Notes: a model not told the origin generated them from the sequence alone. DNA of 64,000 nt from Caproiciproducens galactitolivorans (GCF_026672255.1 NZ_JAPOHA010000010.1:44817-108816), one strand, 5' to 3'; positions 54,142-63,393 are shown, numbered from the stretch's first letter. Numbers and translations are program-made.

Positions 54142-54774
54142 TTACGCTTTCATGGGTTTCAGCTTCATCAGCGCGCGGCAGACCACGGCCGTAAGGACGG
54201 CGGCAACGATGGCTTCCGGCACGCCGTTGGAAAAGATAACGGCCAGAACCGCTTTATACACCATGTCCACCGCGATATGCTTCACTTCCCCGTAAGCGTC
54301 GCGGAACACGAAATAAATCAGGTTCATGACCAGAATCGTATTCGTAAGGGATCCGATCAGGCCGCTGAGGGCGAGCGACAGCACGTTGTATCTGCCTTTA
54401 AGCGCTTTGTTCAGAAACACATAGAAGTAATACGGGACGACGCCGACCAGAATGCGGGGGAGAAAGGCAATGAAAAGCGCAGCCCAGCTTCCGCCGGCGG
54501 TTCCCGGAACCGGAATCAGCGGGGAAAAGGCAAAGGACAGAAGGGTTGGGGCAAAGGTGTTGTTGTATAAACTCGTAAGCCCGAAAACAAAACCCAGCCC
54601 CGCGCCGATTTTCGGCCCAAGCAGGATGGAGCCGATAATCACAGGTACATGGATGATCGTCGCTTTAATCAGCGGAAGCTGTATGTACCCGATCGGGGTA
54701 AAGTTTAAAAGGAGGATGATCGCGCAGAACAGGGCGGTGAGTACCAGTCGATTCGTGCCGGTTTTTCGATTCAT
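54142..54774 (-). CDS. ECF transporter S component, probable pantothenate (PanT-like)
   Basis: This 210-residue membrane protein has about six helices. The start LVLTALFCAIILLLNFTPIGYIQLPLI and the early loop IKATIIHVPVIIGSILLGPKIGAG are typical of ECF substrate-binding S components. Such proteins need the shared EcfAA'T module, which is not in the window. It lies directly downstream of coaB, coaC and coaX on the same strand, which suggests pantothenate or a related coenzyme A precursor as ligand. This is an inference from context, as S-component ligands are not readable from the sequence. Confidence 0.8.
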   Translation of the reverse strand: MNRKTGTNRLVLTALFCAIILLLNFTPIGYIQLPLIKATIIHVPVIIGSILLGPKIGAGLGFVFGLTSLYNNTFAPTLLSFAFSPLIPVPGTAGGSWAALFIAFLPRILVGVVPYYFYVFLNKALKGRYNVLSLALSGLIGSLTNTILVMNLIYFVFRDAYGEVKHIAVDMVYKAVLAVIFSNGVPEAIVAAVLTAVVCRALMKLKPMKA

Positions 54775-54932
54775 AATGTTCTCTCCTTCTTATTAGGAAA
54801 CCACGGATTTATTGCAGATTTGCATTTGACCGGCTGATTTTTGCCCGGACAGCGTCCAAAACGCCCGAATACGGCAGGTATCCGTGCGCTTTTGTCCTTG
54901 CTGAACGGAATCATCCCGGCATTTGTACATGG

Positions 54933-55712
54933 TTATTCCATCCGCGCTTTCCGGGATACCGTCTTGAGCCGGTCCGATTGAATTGCCAGTCCTTCCAAAA
55001 GCAGTTCCGGTTCATAATGCACCTTGAAATCGCAATAGGGGATAACGGCTTTCGCGTTCCCGCCGGTAACGATGACGGATACAGCGGCGCCAAGCTCGTT
55101 TTCAATCCGCCGCACAAGTCCTTCCAGCATGGCCGCCGTTCCGAAGGTCGCCCCCGAAAGCATGCATTCGGTCCGGTTTTTTCCGATCACCGATTCCGGT
55201 TCGGAGAAGGGAATATCGTGCAGCTGGGCGGTGGAGGCGGTAAGCGCGTGGAGTCCGGTTCGCACCCCGGGCAGAATCACGCCGCCCGCGAACGCGCCAG
55301 AGGGGTCGATTACATTCAGGGTTGTGGCGGTGCCGAAATCCACAACGACGAACGGGGGCCTGTATTTCTGCAAAGCCGCGGAACAGCACAGCAACCTGTC
55401 CGTTCCTAAAAGGCCGGAATAGGCGGAAGTATCGAATTCCCAGTCCGTGTGGCCGGTGATCAGAACCGGCTCCGTCTGTGCAATTTTTTCCGCCGCACTC
55501 AGAATCACAGGCGTTTTTTCGGGGACGACGGAGGAAATTACGGCGCCCTCGATATCATCCAGCCCGCGTTTCTTCAACAGGGAGCGGAAAAGCGCAAGCG
55601 CCTGCTTTTCGCTCGTAAGCGGATGAATGGGGGAATAGCCGGAAGCAAGAATCCGCCGCCCGTACAAGCCGTAGTTTAAATTGGTATTCCCGATATTGGC
55701 GATTAAGATCAT
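54933..55712 (-). CDS. coaX: Type III pantothenate kinase
   Basis: CoaX phosphorylates pantothenate, the first step to coenzyme A, and is not inhibited by CoA. The 259-residue protein has the family layout: an N-terminal phosphate motif, TDRLLCCSAALQKYRPPFVVVDFGTATTLNVID near 100-130, GGVILPGVRTGLHAL and VTGGNAKAVIPY. The first motif reads NIGNTN where CoaX normally has DxGNT, so the usual first Asp is Asn. The ATG at 55712 overlaps the coaC stop (ATGA), giving coupling. The other conserved residues are present. Function is likely but the substitution deserves a check. Confidence 0.88.
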   Translation of the reverse strand: MILIANIGNTNLNYGLYGRRILASGYSPIHPLTSEKQALALFRSLLKKRGLDDIEGAVISSVVPEKTPVILSAAEKIAQTEPVLITGHTDWEFDTSAYSGLLGTDRLLCCSAALQKYRPPFVVVDFGTATTLNVIDPSGAFAGGVILPGVRTGLHALTASTAQLHDIPFSEPESVIGKNRTECMLSGATFGTAAMLEGLVRRIENELGAAVSVIVTGGNAKAVIPYCDFKVHYEPELLLEGLAIQSDRLKTVSRKARME

Positions 55713-56257
55713 ACCGGTTTCTCCCGCAAATTGTCGGTTATCGCACGGACGATCTCGCCCACGTCGGCAAGGGCGCCCTTGCCCAGGTCGCCGCACGCAA
55801 GAAGGGCTTCCTTCGGCTCGATAATCTGATACCCGTACTTCTTCAGCTTCTCTATATTATCCTTTACAATCGGATTTTCATACATCCGGGTGTTCATTGC
55901 CGGGGCAATCAGCAGGGGGATGTCTCTCATTGCAAGGGCAACGGTGGACAGCATATCGTCCGCGATGCCGTTAGCGAGCTTCCCGATGATATCCGCGCTC
56001 GCGGGCGCAATCACAAAGGCATCCGCCTTTTTGCAGAGGGAAATATGCGTGACCTCCCGCGGATAGTTCAGTTCAAACATATCGGTATAGACCCGGTTCT
56101 TCGATAAGGTTTGCAGCGTCAGCGGCGTAATGAACGCCATGCCGCCCTTTGTCAGAATGACGTCGACGTTGTAGCCGGATTTCGTAAGCGTGTTGGTGAT
56201 GTCGGCCGCTTTATAGGCGGCGATGCTCCCCGTAACGCCCAATACGATATTTTTCAT
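55709..56257 (-). CDS. coaC: Phosphopantothenoylcysteine decarboxylase
   Basis: This FMN-dependent flavoprotein of 182 residues decarboxylates phosphopantothenoylcysteine to phosphopantetheine. Signatures are the start VLGVTGSIAAYKAADIT, the His in THISLCKKADAFVIAPASADIIGKLANGIADD near 75-100, and the PAMNTRMYENPIV loop. The enzyme is separate from CoaB here, unlike the fused Dfp of most bacteria. The split is known from streptococci, enterococci and some clostridia. It overlaps coaB by four bases and coaX by four bases. Confidence 0.95.
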   Translation of the reverse strand: MKNIVLGVTGSIAAYKAADITNTLTKSGYNVDVILTKGGMAFITPLTLQTLSKNRVYTDMFELNYPREVTHISLCKKADAFVIAPASADIIGKLANGIADDMLSTVALAMRDIPLLIAPAMNTRMYENPIVKDNIEKLKKYGYQIIEPKEALLACGDLGKGALADVGEIVRAITDNLREKPV

Positions 56258-57030
56258 TTCTGCCTGTCCTCCTCGGCTTTCCGCATTACATGGTCTTTGA
56301 TTGCCCCGGCAATTTCAGTTTTGGTGTGCAGGCGGGTAAGGGAATGGTCTTTTCCCAGCAAAATCGCTTCGTGGCGGGTTTCATCGATGTTTTTCTGGTC
56401 GTTTGCCAGAACAAAATCGCACCCGTTGCGTTTCATCAGCGTTTCTGCCGCGCGGAGAAGTTCGTTTTCCTCCACGTCGACGAGAAGCTTAAAGCCCACT
56501 AAAATGGTTTGGGGCTGGAGCTTTTTAAACAGCCCGATGATTTTCGGCGTCTTTTCAAGGCACAGAAATAAATTTTCGATGTCCGAAGACAGCTTCTTCG
56601 AGCGGCATCCGCCGCCGTAAGCCAGAAGCGCTGAGTGAATCTGCGCCGTAAGAAATTCCGGATTCCCGTCCCAGCTCCGGTTCAGAACGGATTTTGCGAG
56701 ATGTGCCGCCAGCCATTCGGAGGGTACGCTGTACTTCACCGTGTAGTCGCTGACCGCCATGGAATGGATAACCGCGTCGTAAGCGCGTTCCCGCATCTGC
56801 TCCTCCACCGCCGCCTGTAAGCTTTGCACGTCGCTGACGGGAACAATGGTCGCGCGCGGGTTTTTGGGCAGGACGGCGTTTTCGGAACAGAGACAGGTTA
56901 CTTCGACCCCCTCGTCTTCTAGAAAACAGTCCGCCAGCAGGCTTCCCAGCCGCCCGGTTGCCGTATTGCTGATTTTACGGACATCGTCGATTTTCTCCGA
57001 CGTCCCTCCTGCCGTGATCAGAACGTTCAA
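56254..57030 (-). CDS. coaB: Phosphopantothenate-cysteine ligase
   Basis: CoaB joins phosphopantothenate and cysteine. The 258-residue stand-alone form has the start VLITAGGTSEKIDDVRKISNTATGRLGSLLADCFL and DAVIHSMAVSDYTV. GFKLLVDVEENELLRAAETLMKRNGCDFVLAND lies near 175-210, where the conserved Lys and Asn-Asp residues sit. It is the first gene of the operon coaB-coaC-coaX-panT, all on the minus strand and mostly overlapping. It is about 135 bases from the TetR gene on its right, with no convincing promoter recognised. Confidence 0.93.
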   Translation of the reverse strand: MNVLITAGGTSEKIDDVRKISNTATGRLGSLLADCFLEDEGVEVTCLCSENAVLPKNPRATIVPVSDVQSLQAAVEEQMRERAYDAVIHSMAVSDYTVKYSVPSEWLAAHLAKSVLNRSWDGNPEFLTAQIHSALLAYGGGCRSKKLSSDIENLFLCLEKTPKIIGLFKKLQPQTILVGFKLLVDVEENELLRAAETLMKRNGCDFVLANDQKNIDETRHEAILLGKDHSLTRLHTKTEIAGAIKDHVMRKAEEDRQK

Positions 57031-57164
57031 GTTTGCCCCTTCTTTCCGTTAGCCTTGTTTCATTAATAAAAATAACGAATTTCGAAAATAAATCGTATTT
57101 TTCGTATTCCGGGTGGTTTTGGTACGGTGCAATTTTAACCGAACCGGAATTTTTTCAACAAGGC

Positions 57165-57749
57165 CTAGAATAAATCGGAATAAATCAATCCTTTGCCGAC
57201 CTGCATCTGCTGGTCCACAAGCTCGTCCGAAATGGCGCTGGATACCGCCAGAGACCGCAGGCCTTCGATCAGGAACAGAATGGAATCCGCAAGGCGGTCG
57301 ATATTTTTCGCCGTAATCGCTTCCGCTTTCTGCCCGAACTTCAAAATCTCCAGAATAATCACCTTCGTGTTGTAGAACTGATCCGTGTAAAAGTCCCGGT
57401 CGGAAACATTCTTGTGTGCGAAGCAGAACTCCATCATAGCGACGAACAGGCTTTTGTCCATATTGAGCAGGCGTTCCTTCTGATCCGCGAAAAATTCGTC
57501 GATCAGCCGGTCAAAATTTTGGTTCCGCTCAATGCTGGTGCGTATCCCTTCTATCTTTTCCTGATTGTGCTTTTTTACCACCTCGATAAAAATTTCGTCG
57601 ACCGTGGAGAAATAAAGATAAATGCCGCCCCGGCTGATTCCACATTCCTCAATAATATCTTTCATGGTCACGCGGTCGAACCCTTTGCGGATAAAAACCT
57701 TTTTTGCATTTTTTAAAATAAGCTCTCTTTTTTCAGAAGCCTTCGACAT
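57165..57749 (-). CDS. TetR-family transcriptional regulator
   Basis: This 194-residue protein has an N-terminal TetR helix-turn-helix (LILKNAKKVFIRKGFDRVTMKDIIEECGISRGGIYLYFSTVDEIF, residues 10-55) and an all-helical C-terminal domain of no recognised ligand class. Its promoter region has two palindromes of the ATGACAC-GTGTCAT type, so it almost certainly represses itself. The divergent small membrane protein gene at 57957 lies within 130 bases of the operators and could be a target. No efflux or enzyme gene is adjacent, so its regulated process is unknown. Confidence 0.9.
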   Translation of the reverse strand: MSKASEKRELILKNAKKVFIRKGFDRVTMKDIIEECGISRGGIYLYFSTVDEIFIEVVKKHNQEKIEGIRTSIERNQNFDRLIDEFFADQKERLLNMDKSLFVAMMEFCFAHKNVSDRDFYTDQFYNTKVIILEILKFGQKAEAITAKNIDRLADSILFLIEGLRSLAVSSAISDELVDQQMQVGKGLIYSDLF

Positions 57750-57774
57750 GCGGGCCGGTCCCTCCGATCTTTAC

Positions 57775-57837
57775 AATTATGACACTCGTGTCATAATTTT
57801 ATAATTCTATTATATGACATCCGTGTCATGCTGTCAA
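57775..57837 (-). promoter_or_regulatory. TetR promoter with two operator palindromes
   Basis: On the minus strand TTGACA (57837-57832) and TATAAT (57814-57809) have a 17-base spacer. Palindrome one, AATTATGACAC with its exact complement two bases on (57775-57798), lies just downstream of the -10. Palindrome two, ATGACAT-CC-GTGTCAT (57814-57829, one mismatch), fills the spacer. The centres are 35 bases apart. Confidence 0.8.
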
Positions 57838-57885
57838 TCAATATCGAATAAAGAAAATATAAAGATTTTTCCATTTAAGGAAAAA

Positions 57886-57914
57886 TTGACAGCGCGGAAT
57901 AGATGCTATAATAT
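57886..57914 (+). promoter_or_regulatory. Predicted promoter of the small membrane protein
   Basis: TTGACA (57886-57891) is followed by TATAAT after 15 bases or TAATAT after 17 bases. The shorter spacer is non-optimal. It lies about 50 bases from the TetR operators. Confidence 0.5.
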
Positions 57915-57956
57915 AGTTAAAAGAAATATAATCTGTGTGAGAAGGGGTTGGAAGTT

Positions 57957-58184
57957 ATGTTTGGAAGATTCTCTCCGAAGAGTTTAGCCTTACGGGTATT
58001 TTTCTGGCTTGTTGTTTTATTATTGCTGACGATGTTGCAATTTTTTCAAAGCAGTACCTTAATCGAAAACATCCGGATTTATTATGGAATACGAATGGTT
58101 GCCACGCTGTTTTTAATGTGGCACGGCTGCGACGTTCTGTACCGGTTCCTTGCGGCCTGTGACCGTACGGGGTGGAACCGATAA
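57957..58184 (+). CDS. Small two-helix membrane protein of unknown function
   Basis: This 75-residue protein has one clear hydrophobic helix (FFWLVVLLLLTMLQFF, about residues 14-29) and a second (about 45-62, MVATLFLMWHGCDVLYRF). The ATG at 57957 has AAGGGG nine bases before it. A TTG at 57948 is too close to that site. TTGACA at 57886-57891 with TAATAT or TATAAT about 15-17 bases on suggests its own promoter. It is divergent from the TetR gene and ends at a bidirectional terminator. I do not recognise the family. Confidence 0.6.
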   Translation: MFGRFSPKSLALRVFFWLVVLLLLTMLQFFQSSTLIENIRIYYGIRMVATLFLMWHGCDVLYRFLAACDRTGWNR

Positions 58185-58202
58185 ACCGGCGATAAGCTTT
58201 TC

Positions 58203-58248
58203 AATCGAAAACAGCCCCGCGGATTGCTCCGCGGGGCTGTTTTCGATT
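58203..58248. terminator. Bidirectional terminator
   Basis: Two perfect 21-base arms (58203-58223 and 58228-58248) surround TTGC, with GAAAACAGCCCCGCGG as the core. It separates the small membrane protein gene from the convergent chemoreceptor gene. Confidence 0.88.
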
Positions 58249-58264
58249 AGGGCGTAGAGTGCGT

Positions 58265-60274
58265 TTATAAGCGGAATTGATCGATGAGACCCTTCATCGA
58301 TTTTGCCTGACCGTTCAGCTCTTCGCTGGAGGCGGCGCTTTCTTCCGAGGTTGCGGAGTTTGTCTGCACAACCGCGGAGATCTGGTCGACGGCGATGGTC
58401 ACCTGCTTGATGGACGCGGCCTGTTCGTTGGTCGCTGTGGTAATCTTTTCGATCAGGTCGGACGTCTGGCTGACTTTATCGATCATTTCCTGAAGGGATT
58501 GGGCCGTCTCGTTGGCGACCGCGGCGCCCTTCTGCACGGAGCGGATGGAGTTGTCGATCAGCACGGTGGTGTTTTTCGCCGCTTCCGCGCTCTTGCTCGC
58601 AAGGTTGCGGACCTCATCCGCGACAACGGCAAACCCTTTTCCGGCGGCGCCTGCGCGGGCCGCTTCCACCGCCGCGTTCAGGGCGAGGATATTGGTCTGG
58701 AACGCGATGTCTTCAATGGTTTTAATGATTTTTCCGATTTCATTGGAGGAATTGTTGATGTCGGACATCGCGGTAACCAGACGCGCCATTTGATCGTTGC
58801 TGCGCTGCGCGTCGCTGAAGGAATCTTTGGCAAGCTGATCGACCGCATTGGCATTGCCCGCGTTCTCGTTGACATGATTTGCGATTTCGGTAATGGAAGC
58901 GGAAAGCTCCTGAATTGTACTGGCCTGTTCGGCGGCGCCCTGCGCCAGGGACTGCGCGGCGTTCGATACCTGGTCGGAGCCGCTCGCCACCTGGTCGGCA
59001 GAATCGGTAATCGTTCGGAAGGTCTTTACCAGCTTCGACTTTATATTGTTGAGGGAATCCTTGATCTTGGCAAATTCACCGGTGTATTCGCATTGCAGTT
59101 CGAACACCAGATTCCCAAGGGCGATCTGGTCCAGCACGGCGGAAATTTCATCGATATAATCGATGTAGTGGCTGAGCCTGTCCACAATCTTTTCGATGGC
59201 GTTGGCAACCTGCCCGGTTTCGTCCATGGTCTTCATATCCACTTTCACGTTCAGATCTCCGTCCGCAATCTGCTGTGCGGCGGCGGTCAGTTTTTTCAGC
59301 GGCTTAATAATGCTCATGGAAATCATAACGATAATGGCAAGAAGGAGAATCAGCGCGATCAGGAAGGTGAAAAGGAACATTGTTTGTGTTTCATTATAGG
59401 CTGCATTATACTCCGCCTCCGGCATTCCGGTGGTAATCGTCCATCCGGTATCACCCACCGTCGCGACATAGCCGTAGTTGGTATGGTTCAGCGCGCTGTA
59501 AGTGACGGGGCCGATGGTTTTGGTCATGATCGAGCTGATAATATTTTCGGACATTTTGGATTCGGAGACATTTTTGTTAATCAAAGACGAATCGGGGTGG
59601 TGAATCAGCACACCCTGCGCGGTGCTGAGAATGTAGAATCCGCTGTTGCCCAGTCGGTAGCTCTCTATCATTTTGTTGATCTGGTCGAGGCTGAAATCAA
59701 TGCCGGTTACGCCAAGAAGCGTTTTCGTACCGGAATCATAAACCGGGGAAACCACGCTCACCGTTAATTTCTTTGTGCCTGCGTCCAGATACGGTTCGGT
59801 AATGATGGTTTTCTGCTCCTTTACGAGCTGCTGATACCAGGACCTTGTCGCAATTTTATAGTCGGCACCCGAAAGGTATCCGTCGGACTGTGTATATTGG
59901 CTGGAATCGACATCCGCAATCCAGGAAATAACGATATTATCCGGATCGCTTTGCTTAACGTTGAGCATGCTCCTTTTTACATTTGCGAATTCCGCAGGGG
60001 ACGTGAGCTTCGTTCCCGGGGTGGCCTTCTTGAAAAGGTCTTCGAATTGAGAGTTTGCCGCCATCTGCACGGCAACCTGCTTGTATTTTGAAAAATACTC
60101 GCTGATCTGATACGATGCGGCCTGAGACTTGTCCGTCAGTTCATTGTTCGAGAACTGATAAACGGATTGCTTAACATGGGACAGTGAAATAAATGCCGTA
60201 ATCACAAAGACCAGTGCAACCGGAATTCCGATAAAAAGCAGCAGTTTTGTTCTTAAGCTTTTCTTTCCCAGCAT
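58265..60274 (-). CDS. Methyl-accepting chemotaxis protein with dCache sensor
   Basis: This 669-residue transmembrane receptor has a first helix near residues 12-33 ([21 protein letters not shown]) and a double-Cache extracellular sensor to about 285, with the dCache pattern [14 protein letters not shown] second helix lies near 292-312, then a HAMP domain and a further HAMP-like linker. The signalling domain tip reads [28 protein letters not shown]. dCache domains often bind amino acids or other small ligands. The ATG at 60274 has GGAG seven bases before it. A longer in-frame extension upstream lacks any ribosome site. It stands alone. No che genes are in the window. Confidence 0.93.
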   Translation of the reverse strand: MLGKKSLRTKLLLFIGIPVALVFVITAFISLSHVKQSVYQFSNNELTDKSQAASYQISEYFSKYKQVAVQMAANSQFEDLFKKATPGTKLTSPAEFANVKRSMLNVKQSDPDNIVISWIADVDSSQYTQSDGYLSGADYKIATRSWYQQLVKEQKTIITEPYLDAGTKKLTVSVVSPVYDSGTKTLLGVTGIDFSLDQINKMIESYRLGNSGFYILSTAQGVLIHHPDSSLINKNVSESKMSENIISSIMTKTIGPVTYSALNHTNYGYVATVGDTGWTITTGMPEAEYNAAYNETQTMFLFTFLIALILLLAIIVMISMSIIKPLKKLTAAAQQIADGDLNVKVDMKTMDETGQVANAIEKIVDRLSHYIDYIDEISAVLDQIALGNLVFELQCEYTGEFAKIKDSLNNIKSKLVKTFRTITDSADQVASGSDQVSNAAQSLAQGAAEQASTIQELSASITEIANHVNENAGNANAVDQLAKDSFSDAQRSNDQMARLVTAMSDINNSSNEIGKIIKTIEDIAFQTNILALNAAVEAARAGAAGKGFAVVADEVRNLASKSAEAAKNTTVLIDNSIRSVQKGAAVANETAQSLQEMIDKVSQTSDLIEKITTATNEQAASIKQVTIAVDQISAVVQTNSATSEESAASSEELNGQAKSMKGLIDQFRL

Positions 60275-60399
60275 ACTATCATCTCCTTCACTTTCTACAT
60301 ATATCGACAGGGTTTTTACCGAGTTTAGGTACAAAACCGGGGGCGGGAAAAAATAACGGAAATCACAAAAATTCTGCTGAAAATGCCCGAAAAACGGGC

Positions 60400-60443
60400 G
60401 AAAAATAGAACGGGAAAGGAAAAAAATACCCATCCCGTTCTAT
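60400..60443 (-). terminator. Rho-independent terminator of mntH
   Basis: On the minus strand ATAGAACGGGA (60443-60433) pairs with TCCCGTTCTAT (60415-60405), followed by a T-run. It lies about 90 bases after the mntH stop. Confidence 0.75.
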
Positions 60444-60533
60444 CAAAACAAGGAGACGTTTCCCCTGCCCGGGGTTCGGATTTCCCTTGCGGAAGATTCC
60501 GGTTTGTAAAGGAGGATTTCGGATGGAAAACGG

Positions 60534-61838
60534 TTACGAAAGTCCGGCAAACGTAAGGTAAAGCAGCACGGCGTTCAGCGCGATAATGACCGCGGCGATA
60601 CCCATGCCCAGAATCCTTACCCGGGTCGTGTTGGCGAATTCGCCCATTAAATCCCTCCGCTTCGCAATCGAAAGCATCTGGATGATCGGAACGGGCAGGA
60701 TGAAGCTGAGGGCGACCTGGCTCAGGACGAGCACGTTCATCGGATTTACGCCGAGGATGATAATGATCAGCGCGGGCAGCATGGTGATCAGCCGCCGGAG
60801 GTTCACAGGGATACTTAGATTGATAAAGCCTTTCATAATCGTCTGCCCGGCCATGGTTCCCACCGCCGAGGAGGAAAGGCCGGAAGCGAGCAGGGCAACG
60901 CCGAACGCGCCGCTGGAAAGAGGCCCCAGAAGCGGCTCCAGCGATTTGTGCGCTTCCTGCATGGTTTCCACCACCATGCCGCTGCGGAAAAACACCGCCG
61001 CAGAAACGACCACCATGCCGGCGTTGACGAAAAACGCGATGTTCATGGCGATGGCAATATCGATTTTCTCCATCTTCAGGTGATGCCGTTTTTCCCGGCC
61101 GCAGTCGCCGCCCCCGCACCGGCATTGAACGAGCTGAGAGTGAAGATAGATCACATGGGGCATGACCGTTGCGCCGAGCATGCCGACGGCGATGGTGACG
61201 GCCTCCCCGTTGGGAAGCGAGGGAACGAAGGTGTGGATTCCCACCTGCGCCCAGTCCGGCTTCGCAAGAAAGATTTCCGTCAGATAAGCGACGCTGATAA
61301 CGGCAACCAAAACGGTAATAATGATTTCAACCGCTTTTTGGCCGTATCGCTCCATCGCACAGATCAAATAGGTTAAAAGACCCGTCAGAAGGCCCGCAAC
61401 AGGCATGGGAATGCCGAACAGCAGGTTCAGCCCCAGCGTTCCGCCGAGGAATTCCGCCAGATCGGTCGCCATAGCGCCCAGTTCCGCCACAATCCAGAAG
61501 AGGACGTTGACCCGCCGGGAAAACACCTTCGCACACATTTCGGGAAGGCTGTGGCCGGTTGCGATTCCGACCTTCGCGGACATGGTCTGTAAAAAAATCG
61601 CCATGAGGTTGCTGGCAAGGATTACCCAGATCAGCGTGTAATTGAATTTGGAACCGCCGCTGATATTGGTTGCAAAGTTTCCGGGGTCAATATAGGCCAC
61701 GCTCACAACGAACGCCGGCCCCAGATACTTTAATAGCTGTAAAAATTTATTGGGAACCCGCAGGGACGGTTTCTTTATCGTTCCGGCGGTATTCAGGCTC
61801 CCCAGCCCGGCCTGTACCGCGCCTTCTTCCATTTGCAT
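60534..61838 (-). CDS. mntH: Manganese/iron NRAMP transporter MntH
   Basis: NRAMP proteins import Mn2+ or Fe2+ with protons. The 434 residues contain the metal-binding helix 1 motif VAYIDPGNFATNISGGSKFNY (DPGN near residue 51) and helix 6 motif ATVMPHVIYLHSQL with MPH near 222. About ten or eleven helices are present. Between helices 6 and 7 the usual loop carries CRCGGGDCGREKRHH, an unusual metal-binding-like insert. AAAGGTGA precedes the ATG. It is divergent from an MntR-type regulator, which is the usual pairing for control by manganese. Confidence 0.94.
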   Translation of the reverse strand: MQMEEGAVQAGLGSLNTAGTIKKPSLRVPNKFLQLLKYLGPAFVVSVAYIDPGNFATNISGGSKFNYTLIWVILASNLMAIFLQTMSAKVGIATGHSLPEMCAKVFSRRVNVLFWIVAELGAMATDLAEFLGGTLGLNLLFGIPMPVAGLLTGLLTYLICAMERYGQKAVEIIITVLVAVISVAYLTEIFLAKPDWAQVGIHTFVPSLPNGEAVTIAVGMLGATVMPHVIYLHSQLVQCRCGGGDCGREKRHHLKMEKIDIAIAMNIAFFVNAGMVVVSAAVFFRSGMVVETMQEAHKSLEPLLGPLSSGAFGVALLASGLSSSAVGTMAGQTIMKGFINLSIPVNLRRLITMLPALIIIILGVNPMNVLVLSQVALSFILPVPIIQMLSIAKRRDLMGEFANTTRVRILGMGIAAVIIALNAVLLYLTFAGLS

Positions 61839-62001
61839 CGGTAATCACCTTTCTAAAACAATTTTATTCTTAGCCTGCTCCAACTTTCTTTTGTTTTACA
61901 AACTATGTCGGGGGAATGAAAAGTGTTCCTGTTAGGAATGAATGAAAGCGCTTCGGAATATATTTAATGATTGGGTTTTTTATAGAAAGGTGGACGCGGC
62001 T

Positions 62002-62472
62002 GTGCAAAGCAACTTTTATACTTTCAATGAATATATGAAAAAAGACGACGATTCCCTGACGGCGTCCATGGAGGATTATCTGGAAATGATTTACCGGCTG
62101 TCGTTTGAGACCGGGTTTACCAGGATCCATATCCTTTCCCAGGCGCTGAACGTACAGCCCTCCTCCGCAACAAAAATGGTTCAGAACCTTGCCCAGACGG
62201 GGATGGTGAAATATGAGCGGTACGGGTTCATTATGCTGGAGGAAAAAGGCAAGGAAATGGGCGCGTGGCTTTTAAAGCGCCACACGATTCTGGAGGATTT
62301 CTCGCGCATTATCGGCGTGGGGGATTCCCGTTTGCTGGAGGAAACGGAAAAGACGGAGCATATGTTCAGCAAGGAAACGATTTTGTGCTTTGCCGACTTC
62401 GTGGAATTCATGCGGAAAAATCCCGATATTGCCGAACGCTATAAGGCCTTTAAAAGCAGGCAATCTAAATAA
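62002..62472 (+). CDS. mntR: DtxR/MntR-family metal-dependent regulator
   Basis: This 156-residue protein has an N-terminal winged helix (SMEDYLEMIYRLSFETG, then RIHILSQALNVQPSSATKMVQNLAQTGMV) and a dimerisation domain with WLLKRHTILEDFSRIIG and TEKTEHMFSKETI, where the metal ligands of MntR lie. It probably represses mntH in response to manganese. The GTG at 62002 is proposed because AGGTGG lies eight bases upstream. An in-frame ATG at 61942 would add 20 residues unlike the family. TTCCT-GTT-AGGAA at 61926-61938 in the divergent spacer is a possible operator, though it does not match the known MntR consensus. Confidence 0.88.
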   Translation: MQSNFYTFNEYMKKDDDSLTASMEDYLEMIYRLSFETGFTRIHILSQALNVQPSSATKMVQNLAQTGMVKYERYGFIMLEEKGKEMGAWLLKRHTILEDFSRIIGVGDSRLLEETEKTEHMFSKETILCFADFVEFMRKNPDIAERYKAFKSRQSK

Positions 62473-62483
62473 AAATAATGTGG

Positions 62484-62512
62484 TTGACGAATAAAAAATT
62501 AGGTGATATAGT
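62484..62512 (+). promoter_or_regulatory. Predicted sigma-A promoter of the hydrolase gene
   Basis: TTGACG (62484-62489) and TATAGT (62507-62512) have a 17-base spacer, about 45 bases before the ATG at 62558. Confidence 0.65.
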
Positions 62513-62557
62513 TAAGAAAATCGATTCTGTCGATTATGAAAAAAAGGGGATGTTGTT

Positions 62558-63364
62558 ATGACGAAGGAAATGATGGTTCCTACCTTTGACGGAACCAAAC
62601 TGTTTTTCCGAAAGGATATTCCGGAAAATCCGAAAGCGATTGTCGTTGTGGTGCACGGTTTATGCGAACACCTCGGCCGTTACGACTATGTGACGGAAAA
62701 GCTGAACCAAAGCGGGTTCGGCGTTTACCGGTTTGACCACCGCGGACACGGCCGGTCGGAGGGCAAGCGCGTGTTTTACAGCGATTACAACGAAATCGTG
62801 GACGACGTCAATCATTTTGTAGAGCTGGCTAAAAAGGAAAACGAGGGGCTTCCCGTGTTCCTGCTGGGGCACAGCATGGGCGGCTACGCCGTCGCCATGT
62901 TCGGAACAAAATATCCGGGCAAGGTGAACGGGATTGTGACCTCGGGCGCTTTGACCCGCCTGAATGCCGTCCCGCCCGGATTCCTGCCGATTCAGCAGCC
63001 CGCGGACACCTATTTCCCGAACGAGCTGGGCAACGGCGTTTGCAGCGACCCCGCCGTTGTGGAAGCGTATGCGAACGACCCGCTGGTGGAGAAGAAAATC
63101 TCCGTCGGCCTGTATAATACGCTGTATTACGGTGTGGAATGGATGAAAAAGAACGCGAAAAATTTCACCGATCCGGCTCTGGTTCTGCACGGCTGCTGCG
63201 ACGGCCTTGTAAGCGAAAAGGATTCCCGCGAATTTTTCGGCGACATCGCCTCAAGCGACAAGACGCTGAAAATCTACGCGCGCCTGTTCCATGAAATTCT
63301 GAACGAGCCCTGCCGCGACGAAATCATCACGGAGATTGTTGATTGGATGAAGAAAAGACTGTAA
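62558..63364 (+). CDS. Alpha/beta hydrolase, monoacylglycerol-lipase-like
   Basis: This 268-residue serine hydrolase has the oxyanion region VVVVHGLCEHLGRYDYV near residue 30, FDHRGHGRSEG near 63, and the nucleophile elbow LLGHSMGGYAVAMFG near 105. The acid is expected in LHGCCDGLVSEKDSREFF near 211, with the catalytic His in RLFHEILNEPCRDEII near 245. It belongs to the Hydrolase_4 (monoglyceride lipase or lysophospholipase) family. No signal peptide is seen, so it acts in the cytosol. It has its own promoter and terminator and no functional link to its neighbours. The substrate is unknown. Confidence 0.9.
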   Translation: MTKEMMVPTFDGTKLFFRKDIPENPKAIVVVVHGLCEHLGRYDYVTEKLNQSGFGVYRFDHRGHGRSEGKRVFYSDYNEIVDDVNHFVELAKKENEGLPVFLLGHSMGGYAVAMFGTKYPGKVNGIVTSGALTRLNAVPPGFLPIQQPADTYFPNELGNGVCSDPAVVEAYANDPLVEKKISVGLYNTLYYGVEWMKKNAKNFTDPALVLHGCCDGLVSEKDSREFFGDIASSDKTLKIYARLFHEILNEPCRDEIITEIVDWMKKRL

Positions 63365-63393
63365 TCCGTTTTATTTTACATAACAGCAGTAAA

